Shown here: piece by piece, positions 41,333-49,639 of the stretch | How positions within the stretch are numbered: position 1 is the stretch's first letter | How the letters are laid out: each line of letters starts with the position of its first letter | Assembly (NCBI GenBank): GCA_964648335.1 | Contig: CAZYLZ010000007.1 | Span: forward strand, 3,178 to 67,177 | DNA from: CAZYLZ01 sp964648335 | Lineage (GTDB): Bacteria > Patescibacteriota > Minisyncoccia > Phycocordibacterales > UBA2100 | Direction of reading: 5' to 3' | DNA length: 64,000 nt | Made by a program: the position numbers and the translations under genes | Notes under the pieces: generated by a model | Database searches by the model: none | Told to the model about the DNA's origin: nothing | The model's input: the letters and a program-made list of their open reading frames with translations, nothing else

Positions 41333-42055
41333 ATGATGAACGACAAACAGCTGGTATGGGCGGCAGGAGTATTAGGAGTAGCGGTTTTTTTGAGTGCGCT
41401 CGTGGTCACGAGCACTTTGTACAAGATTCGATCGCTCGACAACACGTTTAGTGTCACTGGCTCTGCCAAGCAAAGCGTAAAAGCAGATCACGCAAAGCTT
41501 ACTGTCCAGGTAACCCGCTCTGCCTTCGAGGGCAGCGTGCCCGAGATGTATGCGAAAGTCGAGGCAGATGCCAAGATCGTCGCTGCATACTTCGAGAAAG
41601 CCGGCATCGAGAAAGAGCGCATCATCCGCGGTACCGTGTTTGTTGATCAGGAGTATTCGAACGACGCCAACGCGCCGCGCCGCTATACGCTCCGCGAAGG
41701 AATCACGATTGATTCGGGCGACGTGCAAAAGATCGACGCAGTCGCGCACTCTATGGGGTCGCTTGTGAACCAGGGCATTACGCTCAATCCGAGTCAGCCT
41801 GAATACTTTATCTCAAACCTGCCAGAGTTGCGCGTGTCGCTCTTAGGAGAGGCGCTCAAGGATGCGCGAGCGCGTGCAACCGAGATAGCCAAGAGCGCCA
41901 ATACTAAAGTAGGTGCGCTCAAATCCGCCGCCAGCGGCGTGGTGCAAGTATCGGCGCCTAACTCGATCGACGTTTCCGATTACGGCAACTACGACACCTC
42001 ATCGATGGACAAAGATGTGATGGTGACCGTCCGTGCGACCTTCTTGGTGCAGTGA
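41333..42055 (+). CDS. SIMPL (DUF541) domain protein, membrane-anchored
   Basis: The 240-residue protein has an N-terminal hydrophobic anchor (about residues 7-30) and a SIMPL domain opening TFSVTGSAKQSVKADHAKLTV, with the repeat region LREGITIDSGDVQKID and the terminal VMVTVRATFLV strand. SIMPL proteins are exported, oligomerise, and have no clear enzymatic role. TAGAAT (41321-41326) lies 6 bases before ATG 41333. Confidence 0.88.
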   Translation: MMNDKQLVWAAGVLGVAVFLSALVVTSTLYKIRSLDNTFSVTGSAKQSVKADHAKLTVQVTRSAFEGSVPEMYAKVEADAKIVAAYFEKAGIEKERIIRGTVFVDQEYSNDANAPRRYTLREGITIDSGDVQKIDAVAHSMGSLVNQGITLNPSQPEYFISNLPELRVSLLGEALKDARARATEIAKSANTKVGALKSAASGVVQVSAPNSIDVSDYGNYDTSSMDKDVMVTVRATFLVQ

Positions 42056-42070
42056 TGTACACTTTATTAA

Positions 42071-42099
42071 AATCCCGCGATCATCACGATCGCGGGATT
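42071..42099. terminator. Bidirectional hairpin terminator
   Basis: AATCCCGCGATC with its complement around a 5-base loop, between the SIMPL gene and the convergent 2H gene. Confidence 0.82.
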
Positions 42100-42103
42100 G
42101 GTA

Positions 42104-42574
42104 TCAGCCGAGCTGAAAGAGCTTGCGAATGACAATCGCGGGCTGCTTCACTCTGGCGATATTCTCTGCCAGGTACGCTCGCGCCGGACGTGCTTTGCTG
42201 CCGGGTGCGAATATGCGCTCGCCCTGCGTGGTCACATGCGGGTTGTAGCCCGCTCCGACATAATCGGGCTCGGTGTAGACGGCGCCAAAGTACTTGAGAG
42301 CGGCCAAGATGTCAAAGTGTAACCTCCGGAGGGCGCGATTGGGTACGATGGTATGAACTGGAATCGTGCAATCGCGTCCAAAGAGTGCTGGCGCTTTTGA
42401 TACAAGTTCGATCGGGGGAGATTCGCCGAATAGCGGAGTAGTCCGCAGGATGATGCGCTCGGGCTCGATAGAAGAATAGAACCAGTGCACGAGCGTGCAA
42501 TGAAGCGGCAGATGGACGTACAATCCGTTGGCTTCGAGCGGATCAATTTCGAGGCCGAATACATACGAATGCAT
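42104..42574 (-). CDS. 2H phosphoesterase / 2'-5' RNA ligase-like protein
   Basis: The 156-residue protein carries two HxT motifs about 95 residues apart, LPLHCTLVHWF and GYNPHVTTQ, the active site of the 2H phosphoesterase superfamily, which cleaves 2',3'-cyclic or 2'-5' phosphodiesters. The ATG at 42572-42574 has AAGGAG 7 bases upstream, which decides it over a longer in-frame start. RNA repair or end processing is plausible. Confidence 0.82.
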   Translation of the reverse strand: MHSYVFGLEIDPLEANGLYVHLPLHCTLVHWFYSSIEPERIILRTTPLFGESPPIELVSKAPALFGRDCTIPVHTIVPNRALRRLHFDILAALKYFGAVYTEPDYVGAGYNPHVTTQGERIFAPGSKARPARAYLAENIARVKQPAIVIRKLFQLG

Positions 42575-42653
42575 GGGTAGGCTCCTTGTTGCTTCCTGTT
42601 TTCGAACATACCGCATGTGTCGACGCGGCGCAAACCGAAGCAGTGCTCAAAAA

Positions 42654-42680
42654 ATCCCGCAGGCGATGAGCCTGCGGGAT
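42654..42680 (-). terminator. Intrinsic terminator
   Basis: ATCCCGCAGGC-TCATC-GCCTGCGGGAT followed by TTTTTTGAG on the minus strand, after the 138-residue gene. Confidence 0.85.
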
Positions 42681-42688
42681 CTGTCGCG

Positions 42689-43105
42689 TCAGGCCGCAAT
42701 AGCGGCGCGGGTACGTTCGTGCTCTCGCTCTTGCTCATGTCCTTGCAGGATCTTGAGCACGGCGGTCCGACCGCGACTGTCGTTGATCCACGATAGCTCG
42801 AGGCCGGTCTTGCGTACGGCGTATTCGTTGGCGCGGTCGTACGCGCGCACGGCGACTGCCTTCACGGAAGCAGTGTCGGCCTGTACGATCGCCGCGGCAG
42901 CCATGATGAACGTGCCTTTGACACAGGCGCGGATCGCGCGCGGATCGAGCGGATCGCAGGCGTTCGAGAACGGCGAAGTCCGTGCGAGCGCGAAACGCGT
43001 GTGAGCGCGACTGTCGTGCAAGCGAAAGATCACCTGCGCCAGGATCCGGTCAGAGACAGCCTCCGGGGTGATTTGGCGATTTTGTGCATTCGACATGGTA
43101 TCCAT
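42689..43105 (-). CDS. Hypothetical soluble protein
   Basis: A 138-residue helical protein beginning MDTMSNAQNRQITPEAV, with the segment HTRFALARTSPFSNACDPLDPRA and a charged C-terminus (HEQEREHERTRAAIAA). GGAGG lies 5 bases before ATG 43103-43105; the ATG three codons on is an alternative. No family is recognised. It is divergent from tyrS. Confidence 0.68.
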   Translation of the reverse strand: MDTMSNAQNRQITPEAVSDRILAQVIFRLHDSRAHTRFALARTSPFSNACDPLDPRAIRACVKGTFIMAAAAIVQADTASVKAVAVRAYDRANEYAVRKTGLELSWINDSRGRTAVLKILQGHEQEREHERTRAAIAA

Positions 43106-43240
43106 CCTTTCCTCCATACAGGGACCCGAAACGGGGTAGGTACGGGCCGAGAAGGACTATAGTCTACGGTGGTCGTCAAGACAAGGGCTCATTCCGGTCA
43201 GCGGCTTTTGGGGCGCGCGCCATCATGCTACAGTCTTTCC

Positions 43241-44503
43241 ATGGAACCTCTTTCAGAAATTCTTAAGTCACGCGGACTCGCGTACCAGCACTCGAGCGCC
43301 ACCTTAGAAGAGCTCACCGACGGAGCAAAGCGGACGGTCTATCTGGGTATCGACCCGTCCGCCGATTCTCTCCACATCGGCAATCTACAGGCAATGCTCG
43401 TATTGCGCCGCTTCCTCGAGGCCGGGCACAAGGTGATCCTTCTCATCGGTGGTGGCACCGGCATGATCGGCGACCCCTCGGGTAAAAGCGAGGAGCGCAA
43501 CCTTTTGGATACCGAGACTCTAGCTCGTAATACCGCAGCGCTCGGCGAGCAGGCGAAGAAGCTCTTTGGTGGTCTCGACTTCAAGCTCGTCAATAACGCC
43601 GACTGGCTCGGGCAGCTCGACATGATCTCGTTTCTGCGCGACGTCGGTAAACATTTTTCCGTAAATGCGATGCTCGCTCGTGACTCGGTAAAAAACCGCC
43701 TCGACAACGAGGAGCAAGGGATCTCGTACACCGAGTTCTCGTACATGCTCTTGCAGTCGTACGACTTTTATCACTTGTTCACGGAATTCGGATGCGACGT
43801 CCAAATCGGATCCTCGGACCAGTGGGGAAACATCGTGAGCGGTGTCGACTTCATTAGGCGCAAGACCGGCAAGACTGCATATGCCTTCACCTCGCCGTTG
43901 CTTATAAACAAAGCAACAGGCAAGAAGTTTGGCAAGAGCGAAGGAGGTGCGGTATGGCTCGATGCGGCAAAGACTTCGCCATATGCGTTCTACCAGTTCT
44001 GGCTCAATACCGACGACGCCGACGTCAACGAATTTATGCAAAAAATGACCATGATGCCGCTCGCTAAGATCGCCGAGGCGATGGAGGAGCACACAAAGAA
44101 CCCCGGCAAGCGCATAGCCCAGAAGCTCTTGGCACGCGAGGTGACTGCTCTCGTGCATGGCGTCGACCAGACAGACCTCGCCGAGTCGGTTTCTGCGATC
44201 ATATTCGGCGAGACAGAGCTTTCCGACATCTCGGATGCAGAGAAACAGATGCTCGTATCGGAAGCACCGCACACTGATGTTGCCGCGGATGAGACCTTGG
44301 TGGATGTTCTTATAAAAGCAGGGCTCGCAACCTCGAAGCGCGAGGCGCGCGAGTTCATAGAGAACAAAGCAGTATCGGTATCGGGCGTCGTCATCACCGA
44401 CGTCGCATACACGTTTGGCGAACGAGATTTCATAAACGGCTTGGCACTCTTAAAACGCGGGAAACGAAACGTATCAGTACTCGTATATAAAGAATCAATC
44501 TAG
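43241..44503 (+). CDS. tyrS: Tyrosyl-tRNA synthetase
   Basis: The 420-residue class I synthetase has HIGN (residues 45-48), the tyrosine pocket region YTEFSYMLLQSYDFYHL, QIGSSDQWGNI, KFGKSEGGAVWL (KMSKS loop) and a C-terminal S4 domain (VLIKAGLATSKREAREFIEN). It charges tRNA-Tyr. ATG 43241 follows TG-extended TACAGT (43229-43234) by 6 bases (leaderless). Length and domain set are typical. Confidence 0.97.
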   Translation: MEPLSEILKSRGLAYQHSSATLEELTDGAKRTVYLGIDPSADSLHIGNLQAMLVLRRFLEAGHKVILLIGGGTGMIGDPSGKSEERNLLDTETLARNTAALGEQAKKLFGGLDFKLVNNADWLGQLDMISFLRDVGKHFSVNAMLARDSVKNRLDNEEQGISYTEFSYMLLQSYDFYHLFTEFGCDVQIGSSDQWGNIVSGVDFIRRKTGKTAYAFTSPLLINKATGKKFGKSEGGAVWLDAAKTSPYAFYQFWLNTDDADVNEFMQKMTMMPLAKIAEAMEEHTKNPGKRIAQKLLAREVTALVHGVDQTDLAESVSAIIFGETELSDISDAEKQMLVSEAPHTDVAADETLVDVLIKAGLATSKREAREFIENKAVSVSGVVITDVAYTFGERDFINGLALLKRGKRNVSVLVYKESI

Positions 44504-44590
44504 CAGACTTTGTAACGGTGTAATATAATTGCTTTATTAAATATATCGTGTTATATTATAACAAGCTGAACCAATCGTCAGGAGAGCCAG

Positions 44591-45121
44591 ATGGGCAACC
44601 AACCTATTAGTAATCTCACGTCCAAGATTGCGTACGCGGTGCTTGAAGCTAACCGCAAAGCGCTCGAAGTGCAGCGTGAGCTGGCTGAAGCGAATCTTCG
44701 AGCCGTAACGGTGCTTACAGGTTCGGTCGGCGACACAAGGGAGAATTTCGAACAACACAGCAGGTATGAAATCCAACTTCGAGCCATGCTGGACCATGTC
44801 GCACCCGCACTGGACAAGGAAATTGAGACCGCTTTTGCAGCCTGGATTAAAGACGGAAAGCCAGACTTTCCGCGGGGGTACGTGATCACGTACCACGACG
44901 GACAGGGCAAAGAATCGAAAATTCACGGTCCACTGAGGGCAATCATCCAGCCACTTGCTGAGGATCCTCACTTTTACTTCCGATCTAATGCCCCATTTTT
45001 TGCGATTCTCAATCGATGGCTCTCTGATAGATATCACGGTACCATCGTGGTCGAAGACCATGACGATAATCGTCGTGCTCTTTACGGCTTGGTAATCCGC
45101 TGGATCTGGCTTCCAGCATAA
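44591..45121 (+). CDS. Hypothetical soluble protein
   Basis: A 176-residue protein with a helical N-terminal half (AYAVLEANRKALEVQRELAE) and a C-terminal half with aromatic-rich segments ending RWIWLPA. CAGGAG lies 6 bases before ATG 44591. AT-rich TATATTATAA about 30 bases upstream holds the -10. It is closed by a terminator. No domain is recognised. Confidence 0.7.
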   Translation: MGNQPISNLTSKIAYAVLEANRKALEVQRELAEANLRAVTVLTGSVGDTRENFEQHSRYEIQLRAMLDHVAPALDKEIETAFAAWIKDGKPDFPRGYVITYHDGQGKESKIHGPLRAIIQPLAEDPHFYFRSNAPFFAILNRWLSDRYHGTIVVEDHDDNRRALYGLVIRWIWLPA

Positions 45122-45129
45122 TTTCTCTT

Positions 45130-45164
45130 CCACCACCTCACGTGCGGGGTGGTGGTTTCTTTTT
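45130..45164 (+). terminator. Intrinsic terminator
   Basis: CCACCACC pairs with GGTGGTGG and is followed by TTTCTTTTT. Confidence 0.85.
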
Positions 45165-45221
45165 ACATGTACGAACCTGCGGTATCATGTTTGGACTATC
45201 CGATAATATTTACGTGTTCGT

Positions 45222-45776
45222 ATGGATTCATCATCAACTAACGAAAAGATCGGTGTCGCCGCTGGTGTGCTCATCGTTGTAGCACTCGTAGGAGGCTCGT
45301 GGTACGCAGGCTTCTTCCCGTCGCAGTCAGTAAGCACCGCCACCGATGGTGTGGTAGCCGAGCAGGGCGCAGCCATGCAGGCGACCGTGCCAACAGATAC
45401 TTCTACTAATCAACCTGCTGCTACAGCGCCAACACCAACTATGCAAAATGTCACCGAGCTTCAAGTTTCTGATGTAAAGGTAGGATCAGGAGCAGAAGTA
45501 AAGCAGGGAAGTAAAGCGTCGGTCCTCTATAAGGGCATGCTTACCGACGGAACGGTCTTCGACGCATCATCGCTCCATGGCAACACACCATTCGAGTTCG
45601 TCGTTGGTGCCGGTATGGTGATCAAGGGCTGGGACCAGGGTCTTGTGGGTATGAAGGTAGGCGGCCAGCGCCGACTCGTCATACCATCGACATTAGGATA
45701 TGGGGAGCAGGGCATGGGACCGATCCCAGGAGGCGCGACACTCGTCTTCGAGGTCGAGCTCTTGGATGTTAAGTAA
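45222..45776 (+). CDS. Membrane-anchored FKBP-type peptidyl-prolyl isomerase
   Basis: The 184-residue protein has an N-terminal hydrophobic anchor (about residues 10-30), a Thr/Ala/Pro linker, and an FKBP domain: VLYKGMLTDGTVFDAS, FVVGAGMVIKGWDQGLVGM, RRLVIPSTLGYGEQG and GATLVFEVELLDV. It isomerises proline bonds outside the cytoplasm. The anchor-linker-domain plan parallels the cyclophilin at 1515. The short gap to AT-rich TAATAT (45203-45208) implies a leader of only a few bases. Confidence 0.94.
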   Translation: MDSSSTNEKIGVAAGVLIVVALVGGSWYAGFFPSQSVSTATDGVVAEQGAAMQATVPTDTSTNQPAATAPTPTMQNVTELQVSDVKVGSGAEVKQGSKASVLYKGMLTDGTVFDASSLHGNTPFEFVVGAGMVIKGWDQGLVGMKVGGQRRLVIPSTLGYGEQGMGPIPGGATLVFEVELLDVK

Positions 45777-45797
45777 CATCAGGCTATCAAAAAGGAG

Positions 45798-45827
45798 CGG
45801 CCCGAAGCAGTGCTTCGGGCCGTTTCT
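45798..45827. terminator. Bidirectional intrinsic terminator
   Basis: CGGCCCGAAGC pairs with GCTTCGGGCCG. It is followed by TTTCT on the plus strand and by TCCTTTTT on the minus strand, serving both convergent genes. Confidence 0.88.
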
Positions 45828-45847
45828 GTATGGGGCGAGCGATCGCC

Positions 45848-45976
45848 TCATTTCTTTTTCTTCTTCTTTTTGTCCTTCTTCTTTTCTTTTTTTCGGCGCT
45901 TGCGTTCGACTGAGAGAGCACCGGTGCCGGTAGGATAGCACTGCGACCACAAGGGGAGGAACGACAGTTGGTGCAT
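45848..45976 (-). CDS. Small protein with poly-lysine tail, 42 residues
   Basis: A short frame runs from ATG 45974-45976 to TGA 45848-45850. An AGGAGG SD sits 5 bases before the ATG, a TTGTATACT extended -10 lies about 35 bases upstream, and the bidirectional terminator follows, so it has a full set of gene signals. The first half is uncharged (MHQLSFLPLWSQCYPTGTG); the rest is almost only Lys, Arg and Glu, ending in seven lysines. It could bind RNA, DNA or acidic lipids. No family is recognised. Confidence 0.68.
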   Translation of the reverse strand: MHQLSFLPLWSQCYPTGTGALSVERKRRKKEKKKDKKKKKKK

Positions 45977-46092
45977 GGGAACCTCCTGTTTCTGAACTGG
46001 CAGAAGTATACAAACATTGACAAATAATGCAAGTGTGATGGTGTATAAGTCGGATTTGCTTGCAAATGAGCCAAAAATGCTACACTTTGCCT

Positions 46093-46203
46093 ATGGAAAG
46101 CCAGGCGAACACTTTCAAGCTAAGCAAACATTTCACTCCGGCCGGAGACCCGTTCGTCGCGCATGGCGCTCCTCAGGACAAGTATCCGCAAGTTCATATA
46201 TGA
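46093..46203 (+). CDS. Leader ORF duplicating the UvrB N-terminus
   Basis: A 36-codon frame starts at ATG 46093, 6 bases after TACACT (46081-46086), so it begins at the expected 5' end of a leaderless message. It encodes FKLSKHFTPAGD, identical to residues 5-16 of UvrB, then an unrelated tail, and its TGA overlaps the uvrB ATG (ATGA). uvrB itself has no SD. The frame differs from that of uvrB. Inference: it arose by a local duplication of the uvrB start and now couples translation into uvrB. Confidence 0.7.
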   Translation: MESQANTFKLSKHFTPAGDPFVAHGAPQDKYPQVHI

Positions 46204-46246
46204 GTAACCCTTTTAAACTTAGCAAACATTTCACTCCGGCCGGAGA
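46123..46246 (+). repeat. Direct repeat at the uvrB start
   Basis: A 26-base segment starting AGCAAACATTTCACTCCG occurs identically at 46123-46148 and 46221-46246. The flanks are similar but diverged. The copies are 98 bases apart and in different frames relative to uvrB. Confidence 0.85.
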
Positions 46247-48248
46247 TCAGCCCAAGGCGATAGCTGCTTTGTATAAAGGGCTGCAAGAGGGAAAGCGTCA
46301 CCAGACGCTGTTAGGAGTTACTGGTTCTGGAAAGACATTTACCGGAGCCAACCTTATCGCCATGACCGGCAAGCCGACATTGGTCATCGCACACAACAAA
46401 ACACTCGCAGCGCAGTTGGCTGCAGAGTACCGCGAATTCTTTCCCGAGAACGCTGTTATGTACTTTGTCTCGTACTACGACTACTATCAGCCCGAGGCGT
46501 ACATGCCAGTGTCGGACACCTATATCGAGAAGGAGGCGATGATCAACGAAGACATCGAGCGCTTGCGCCACTCGGCGACACAATCGCTCCTTACGCGCAA
46601 AGATGTAATCGTCGTTGCATCGGTTTCGTGCATCTATGGCCTCGGAAGCCCGACCGAATACGCCAAAGTAAATCTCAAGTTGTCAGTCGGTGACGCTGTG
46701 ACACGCGCCGAGCTCGTGCGTTCCCTCATCGGCATTCAGTTTGCGCGCACTGCAGGCGAACTCACACCGGGCGAGTTTCGTGCGCATGGAAATGCTATCG
46801 AGGTGATGCCTGCCAACGAGCAAGCGGTGTACCAGGTAAAGTTTGGCCCTGCCGGCATAGACAGCATCCACGAGCTCGATCCGATTACGCGCGGACTCGT
46901 CGGAAAGCACACGGACGTGTTCTTATTTCCAGCAAAGCACTATGTGACGCCGGTCGAGGTGCGCGACGCCGCAATCGCCGACATCGAAGCCGAGCTCGAG
47001 GTACAGCTCGCATACTTTGCGAGCCGTCCCGACAGGCTGCTCGAGGCCGAGCGGCTCAAGCGTCGCACGCGCCAAGACATCGCAATGATAAAAGAGTTCG
47101 GGTATGCCAACGGTATCGAGAACTACTCGCGTCACTTCGACCGTCGCGCGCCGGGTGAGCCGCCCTATACGCTCCTCAGCTATTTTCCACACAAAGCAGA
47201 CGGTACCCCCGACTTCCTCACGATTATCGACGAGTCGCACGTGACCATCCCACAGATCGGCGGCATGTATGCAGGGGACAAGGCGCGTAAAGAGACGCTT
47301 ATCGAGCATGGCTTCCGCCTTCCGTCGGCATTAGATAATCGCCCGCTCAAGTTTGCCGAGTTCGAAAAGAATGTCGGGCAGACTATCTATACGTCGGCGA
47401 CACCGGGTACTTACGAGCTCGAGAGAAGCGGCACACCTATTGAGCAGGTCATCCGGCCGACCGGGCTCATTGATCCCTCTATCGAGGTGCGTCGCGTCAC
47501 AGGTGATGGCACGTATCGCGGACAAGTGCCCGACTTCATCGACGAGGCAGTCGCGACGACTGCACGCGGCGCACGCACCCTCGTCACCGTACTCACCAAG
47601 AAGATGGCCGAAGACCTTGCAGAATTCTTGAAGGAAAAAAAGATCAATGCCCGGTACCTTCACAGCGACATCAAGACCATCGAGCGCATCGAGATACTTA
47701 CTGCGTTTCGACACGGCGAGTTCGATGTCCTTGTGGGCGTCAACCTCTTGCGCGAAGGACTCGACCTGCCCGAGGTGGAGCTCGTCGCTATACTCGATGC
47801 CGACAAAGAGGGCTTCTTGCGTTCCGAGACGTCGCTCATCCAGACGATGGGACGCGCTGCGCGCAACGTCGAAGGTCGCGTAATCCTGTATGCCGACCAC
47901 ATGACGGGCTCCTTGAATCGTGCGATGTCCGAGACCGATCGCCGTCGAGCAATGCAGATGGCATACAACACCGAACACGGCATCACTCCACAGAGCATCA
48001 AGAAGAAGATAAACGACATCGTGGGCGAGATCCAAAAGGCACGACAGAAGGCAGTCAAAGATCTGGTCGAACTCGATCTTTCGGCATTCGGCGGCGACAA
48101 GAAGAAGCTCATCAAGGAGAAGCGCCGGCAAATGCACGAGGCGGCCGACAATCTCGACTTCGAGACGGCGACATTGTTGCGCGACGAGATAGTCCAGCTC
48201 GAGAAGGGGGTCAAGAAACGAGCGAGCGCGGCGAAGAAACGGAAGTAA
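46200..48248 (+). CDS. uvrB: Excinuclease ABC subunit B
   Basis: The 682-residue helicase-like damage-verification subunit has Walker A TGSGKT (residues 41-46), the beta-hairpin region YYDYYQPEAYMP, IDESHVTIPQ, the YTSATPG motif, GVNLLREGLDLPEV, QTMGRAARN and a C-terminal UVR motif (EKRRQMHEAADNLDFETA) that binds UvrC. The start at 46200 gives the standard MSNPFKLSKHFTPAGDQP; longer in-frame extension reads through the duplicated region and is not supported. Translation is probably coupled to the leader ORF. Works with uvrA and uvrC in this window. Confidence 0.97.
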   Translation: MSNPFKLSKHFTPAGDQPKAIAALYKGLQEGKRHQTLLGVTGSGKTFTGANLIAMTGKPTLVIAHNKTLAAQLAAEYREFFPENAVMYFVSYYDYYQPEAYMPVSDTYIEKEAMINEDIERLRHSATQSLLTRKDVIVVASVSCIYGLGSPTEYAKVNLKLSVGDAVTRAELVRSLIGIQFARTAGELTPGEFRAHGNAIEVMPANEQAVYQVKFGPAGIDSIHELDPITRGLVGKHTDVFLFPAKHYVTPVEVRDAAIADIEAELEVQLAYFASRPDRLLEAERLKRRTRQDIAMIKEFGYANGIENYSRHFDRRAPGEPPYTLLSYFPHKADGTPDFLTIIDESHVTIPQIGGMYAGDKARKETLIEHGFRLPSALDNRPLKFAEFEKNVGQTIYTSATPGTYELERSGTPIEQVIRPTGLIDPSIEVRRVTGDGTYRGQVPDFIDEAVATTARGARTLVTVLTKKMAEDLAEFLKEKKINARYLHSDIKTIERIEILTAFRHGEFDVLVGVNLLREGLDLPEVELVAILDADKEGFLRSETSLIQTMGRAARNVEGRVILYADHMTGSLNRAMSETDRRRAMQMAYNTEHGITPQSIKKKINDIVGEIQKARQKAVKDLVELDLSAFGGDKKKLIKEKRRQMHEAADNLDFETATLLRDEIVQLEKGVKKRASAAKKRK

Positions 48249-48271
48249 GGCCGAGACTTGTATAGGATGAG

Positions 48272-48307
48272 AAACCGTCCCCAGGCACTGTCGGACGGTT
48301 TTCTTTT
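48272..48307 (+). terminator. Intrinsic terminator
   Basis: AAACCGTCC pairs with GGACGGTTT and is followed by TCTTTT, between uvrB and murB. Confidence 0.8.
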
Positions 48308-48334
48308 GCGCGAAGTTCGAGTACCCTTGGATGA

Positions 48335-49255
48335 ATGGAATTTCGCGAAAACGTCCCGTTGGCACCCATGACGACGTTCGAGATAGGAGGACCTGCTCGC
48401 TGGTACGCCGAGGTGTGCGATCTGGTACAGCTTAAAGAGGCGCTTTCCTTTGCACAGAAGAATAAACTCGAGATCTTTGTCATGGGAGGGGGGAGCAATG
48501 TGCTGGTGTCCGACGACGGCTTTCCGGGTCTCGTGATAAAGGTGGCAGGTACTGCATCTGAAATCGACGGAACGCGCCTCGTTTCCGAGGGAGGAGCAAA
48601 TCTCGAGACACTCATACGACAGACGGCGGCGCAAGGGCTCCAGGGTTGGGAAGAGCTTGCAGGTATTCCCGGTACCGTGGGCGGTGCAGTACGCGGGAAC
48701 GCAGGAGCGTTCGGTGTCGAGATGAAGGACGTGATCGAATCGGTGACCGCATTCAATCTTTCGACGCACAGCTCGGAAATCTTCGGAAACAAGGAATGCC
48801 AGTTCGCCTACCGGCATAGCTATTTCAAAGACAAGCCCGAACTTGTCATCATGAAGGTGACCCTACAGCTCAAACCCGGCGATGTTTCCGAGAGCAACTA
48901 CCGCATAGATAACACCATCGAGGAGCGAAATCGCCGTCATCTGCAGAATGTACGCGCGGCGGGTTCGTTTTTCATGAATCCCGTCGCGCCTCGTTCGATC
49001 CAAGAGCAGTTCGAAGAAGAGAAAAAGATGGCGAGTAAGCAGGGCCGAGTCCCTGCAGGCTGGCTCATCGAAAAAGTGGGTCTGAAAGGCTTTATCTTTG
49101 GCGGCGCCCAGGCGAGCATCCAGCACCCTAACTATCTGGTAAACCTGCACGAGGCCACGGCACGGGACGTTCTTATGCTCGCGGGCAAGGTGCGTGCGGC
49201 AGTACGCGACCGCTTTGGTATCACTCTGGAAGAAGAAGTGACTATTTTGGCATAG
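48335..49255 (+). CDS. murB: UDP-N-acetylenolpyruvoylglucosamine reductase
   Basis: The 306-residue flavoenzyme makes UDP-MurNAc for peptidoglycan. Visible: TTFEIGGPARWYAE, the FAD site VMGGGSNVLVSDDGFPG, AGIPGTVGGAVRGNAGAFG, and catalytic Ser in RAAGSFFMNP (type II-like length), then GWLIEKVGLKG. TACCCT (48322-48327) ends 7 bases before the ATG. With ddl and glmM it indicates a working cell-wall pathway. Confidence 0.96.
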   Translation: MEFRENVPLAPMTTFEIGGPARWYAEVCDLVQLKEALSFAQKNKLEIFVMGGGSNVLVSDDGFPGLVIKVAGTASEIDGTRLVSEGGANLETLIRQTAAQGLQGWEELAGIPGTVGGAVRGNAGAFGVEMKDVIESVTAFNLSTHSSEIFGNKECQFAYRHSYFKDKPELVIMKVTLQLKPGDVSESNYRIDNTIEERNRRHLQNVRAAGSFFMNPVAPRSIQEQFEEEKKMASKQGRVPAGWLIEKVGLKGFIFGGAQASIQHPNYLVNLHEATARDVLMLAGKVRAAVRDRFGITLEEEVTILA

Positions 49256-49260
49256 ATATC

Positions 49261-49288
49261 TTGCAAGTATAGAAATATAAGGTATAGT
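49261..49288 (+). promoter_or_regulatory. Promoter of the putative ncRNA
   Basis: TTGCAA (49261-49266) and TATAGT (49283-49288) with a 16-base spacer, immediately after murB, pointing into a 245-base stretch without a gene. Confidence 0.65.
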
Positions 49289-49294
49289 TTATCT

Positions 49295-49542
49295 ATCTTC
49301 GGTCAGTCGGAACACCTCGGGCAGGGCTCTGGCCTCGGTCAGATTCCCACCAGTATCGTGCGTGCGTGATCACGAGCCGCTATCGGAGATGCCTACCAAA
49401 GTCGGAGATGGGCCCGCAGGGACGGTACAAAGCCCTCGGCAGATGTCTTCGCATCACATGACTACGCACGCAAGCGTCTTTGCGATGTCATGTGTCAGTG
49501 GCGCGTCCACACCCAGTGCGGGGTGGGCGCGTCTTTCTTTTT
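49295..49542 (+). ncRNA. Putative structured non-coding RNA of unknown class
   Basis: Between murB and uvrA lies a stretch with no supported reading frame but with a promoter, several stems and a strong terminator. Visible: GGTCAG twice near the 5' end, a hairpin CACATGAC/GTCATGTG (about 49455-49493) with an inner ACGC-AA-GCGT stem, and the terminator. I could not fit it to tmRNA, RNase P, SRP or 6S RNA by eye, though a divergent 6S or SRP RNA is possible given the size. Confidence 0.5.
49500..49542 (+). terminator. Intrinsic terminator of the ncRNA
   Basis: A long GC stem (GGCGCG... with ...GGGCGCGTC, containing G-T pairs) is followed by TTTCTTTTT. uvrA starts about 100 bases further on with its own -10. 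Confidence 0.82.
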
Positions 49543-49639
49543 ATGGGCATTTGGCTCGCGTTCTAACATCCGGGACCCTGCTATGCTACACTGGCGCCAT
49601 ACAACCCCTAGCGGAAAGCTTGGGGCACACAGAGTTGTC

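Noticed and set aside
46017..46199. N-terminal extension of UvrB by 61 residues
   Set aside because: It would read the duplicated start in the wrong frame; family members begin at MSNPFKLSKHF, and the promoter lies inside the extension.
49295..49542. SRP (4.5S) RNA because of GGTCAG strings
   Set aside because: The strings are not followed by the short GGAA-capped hairpin and AGCAG strand that define the SRP core.
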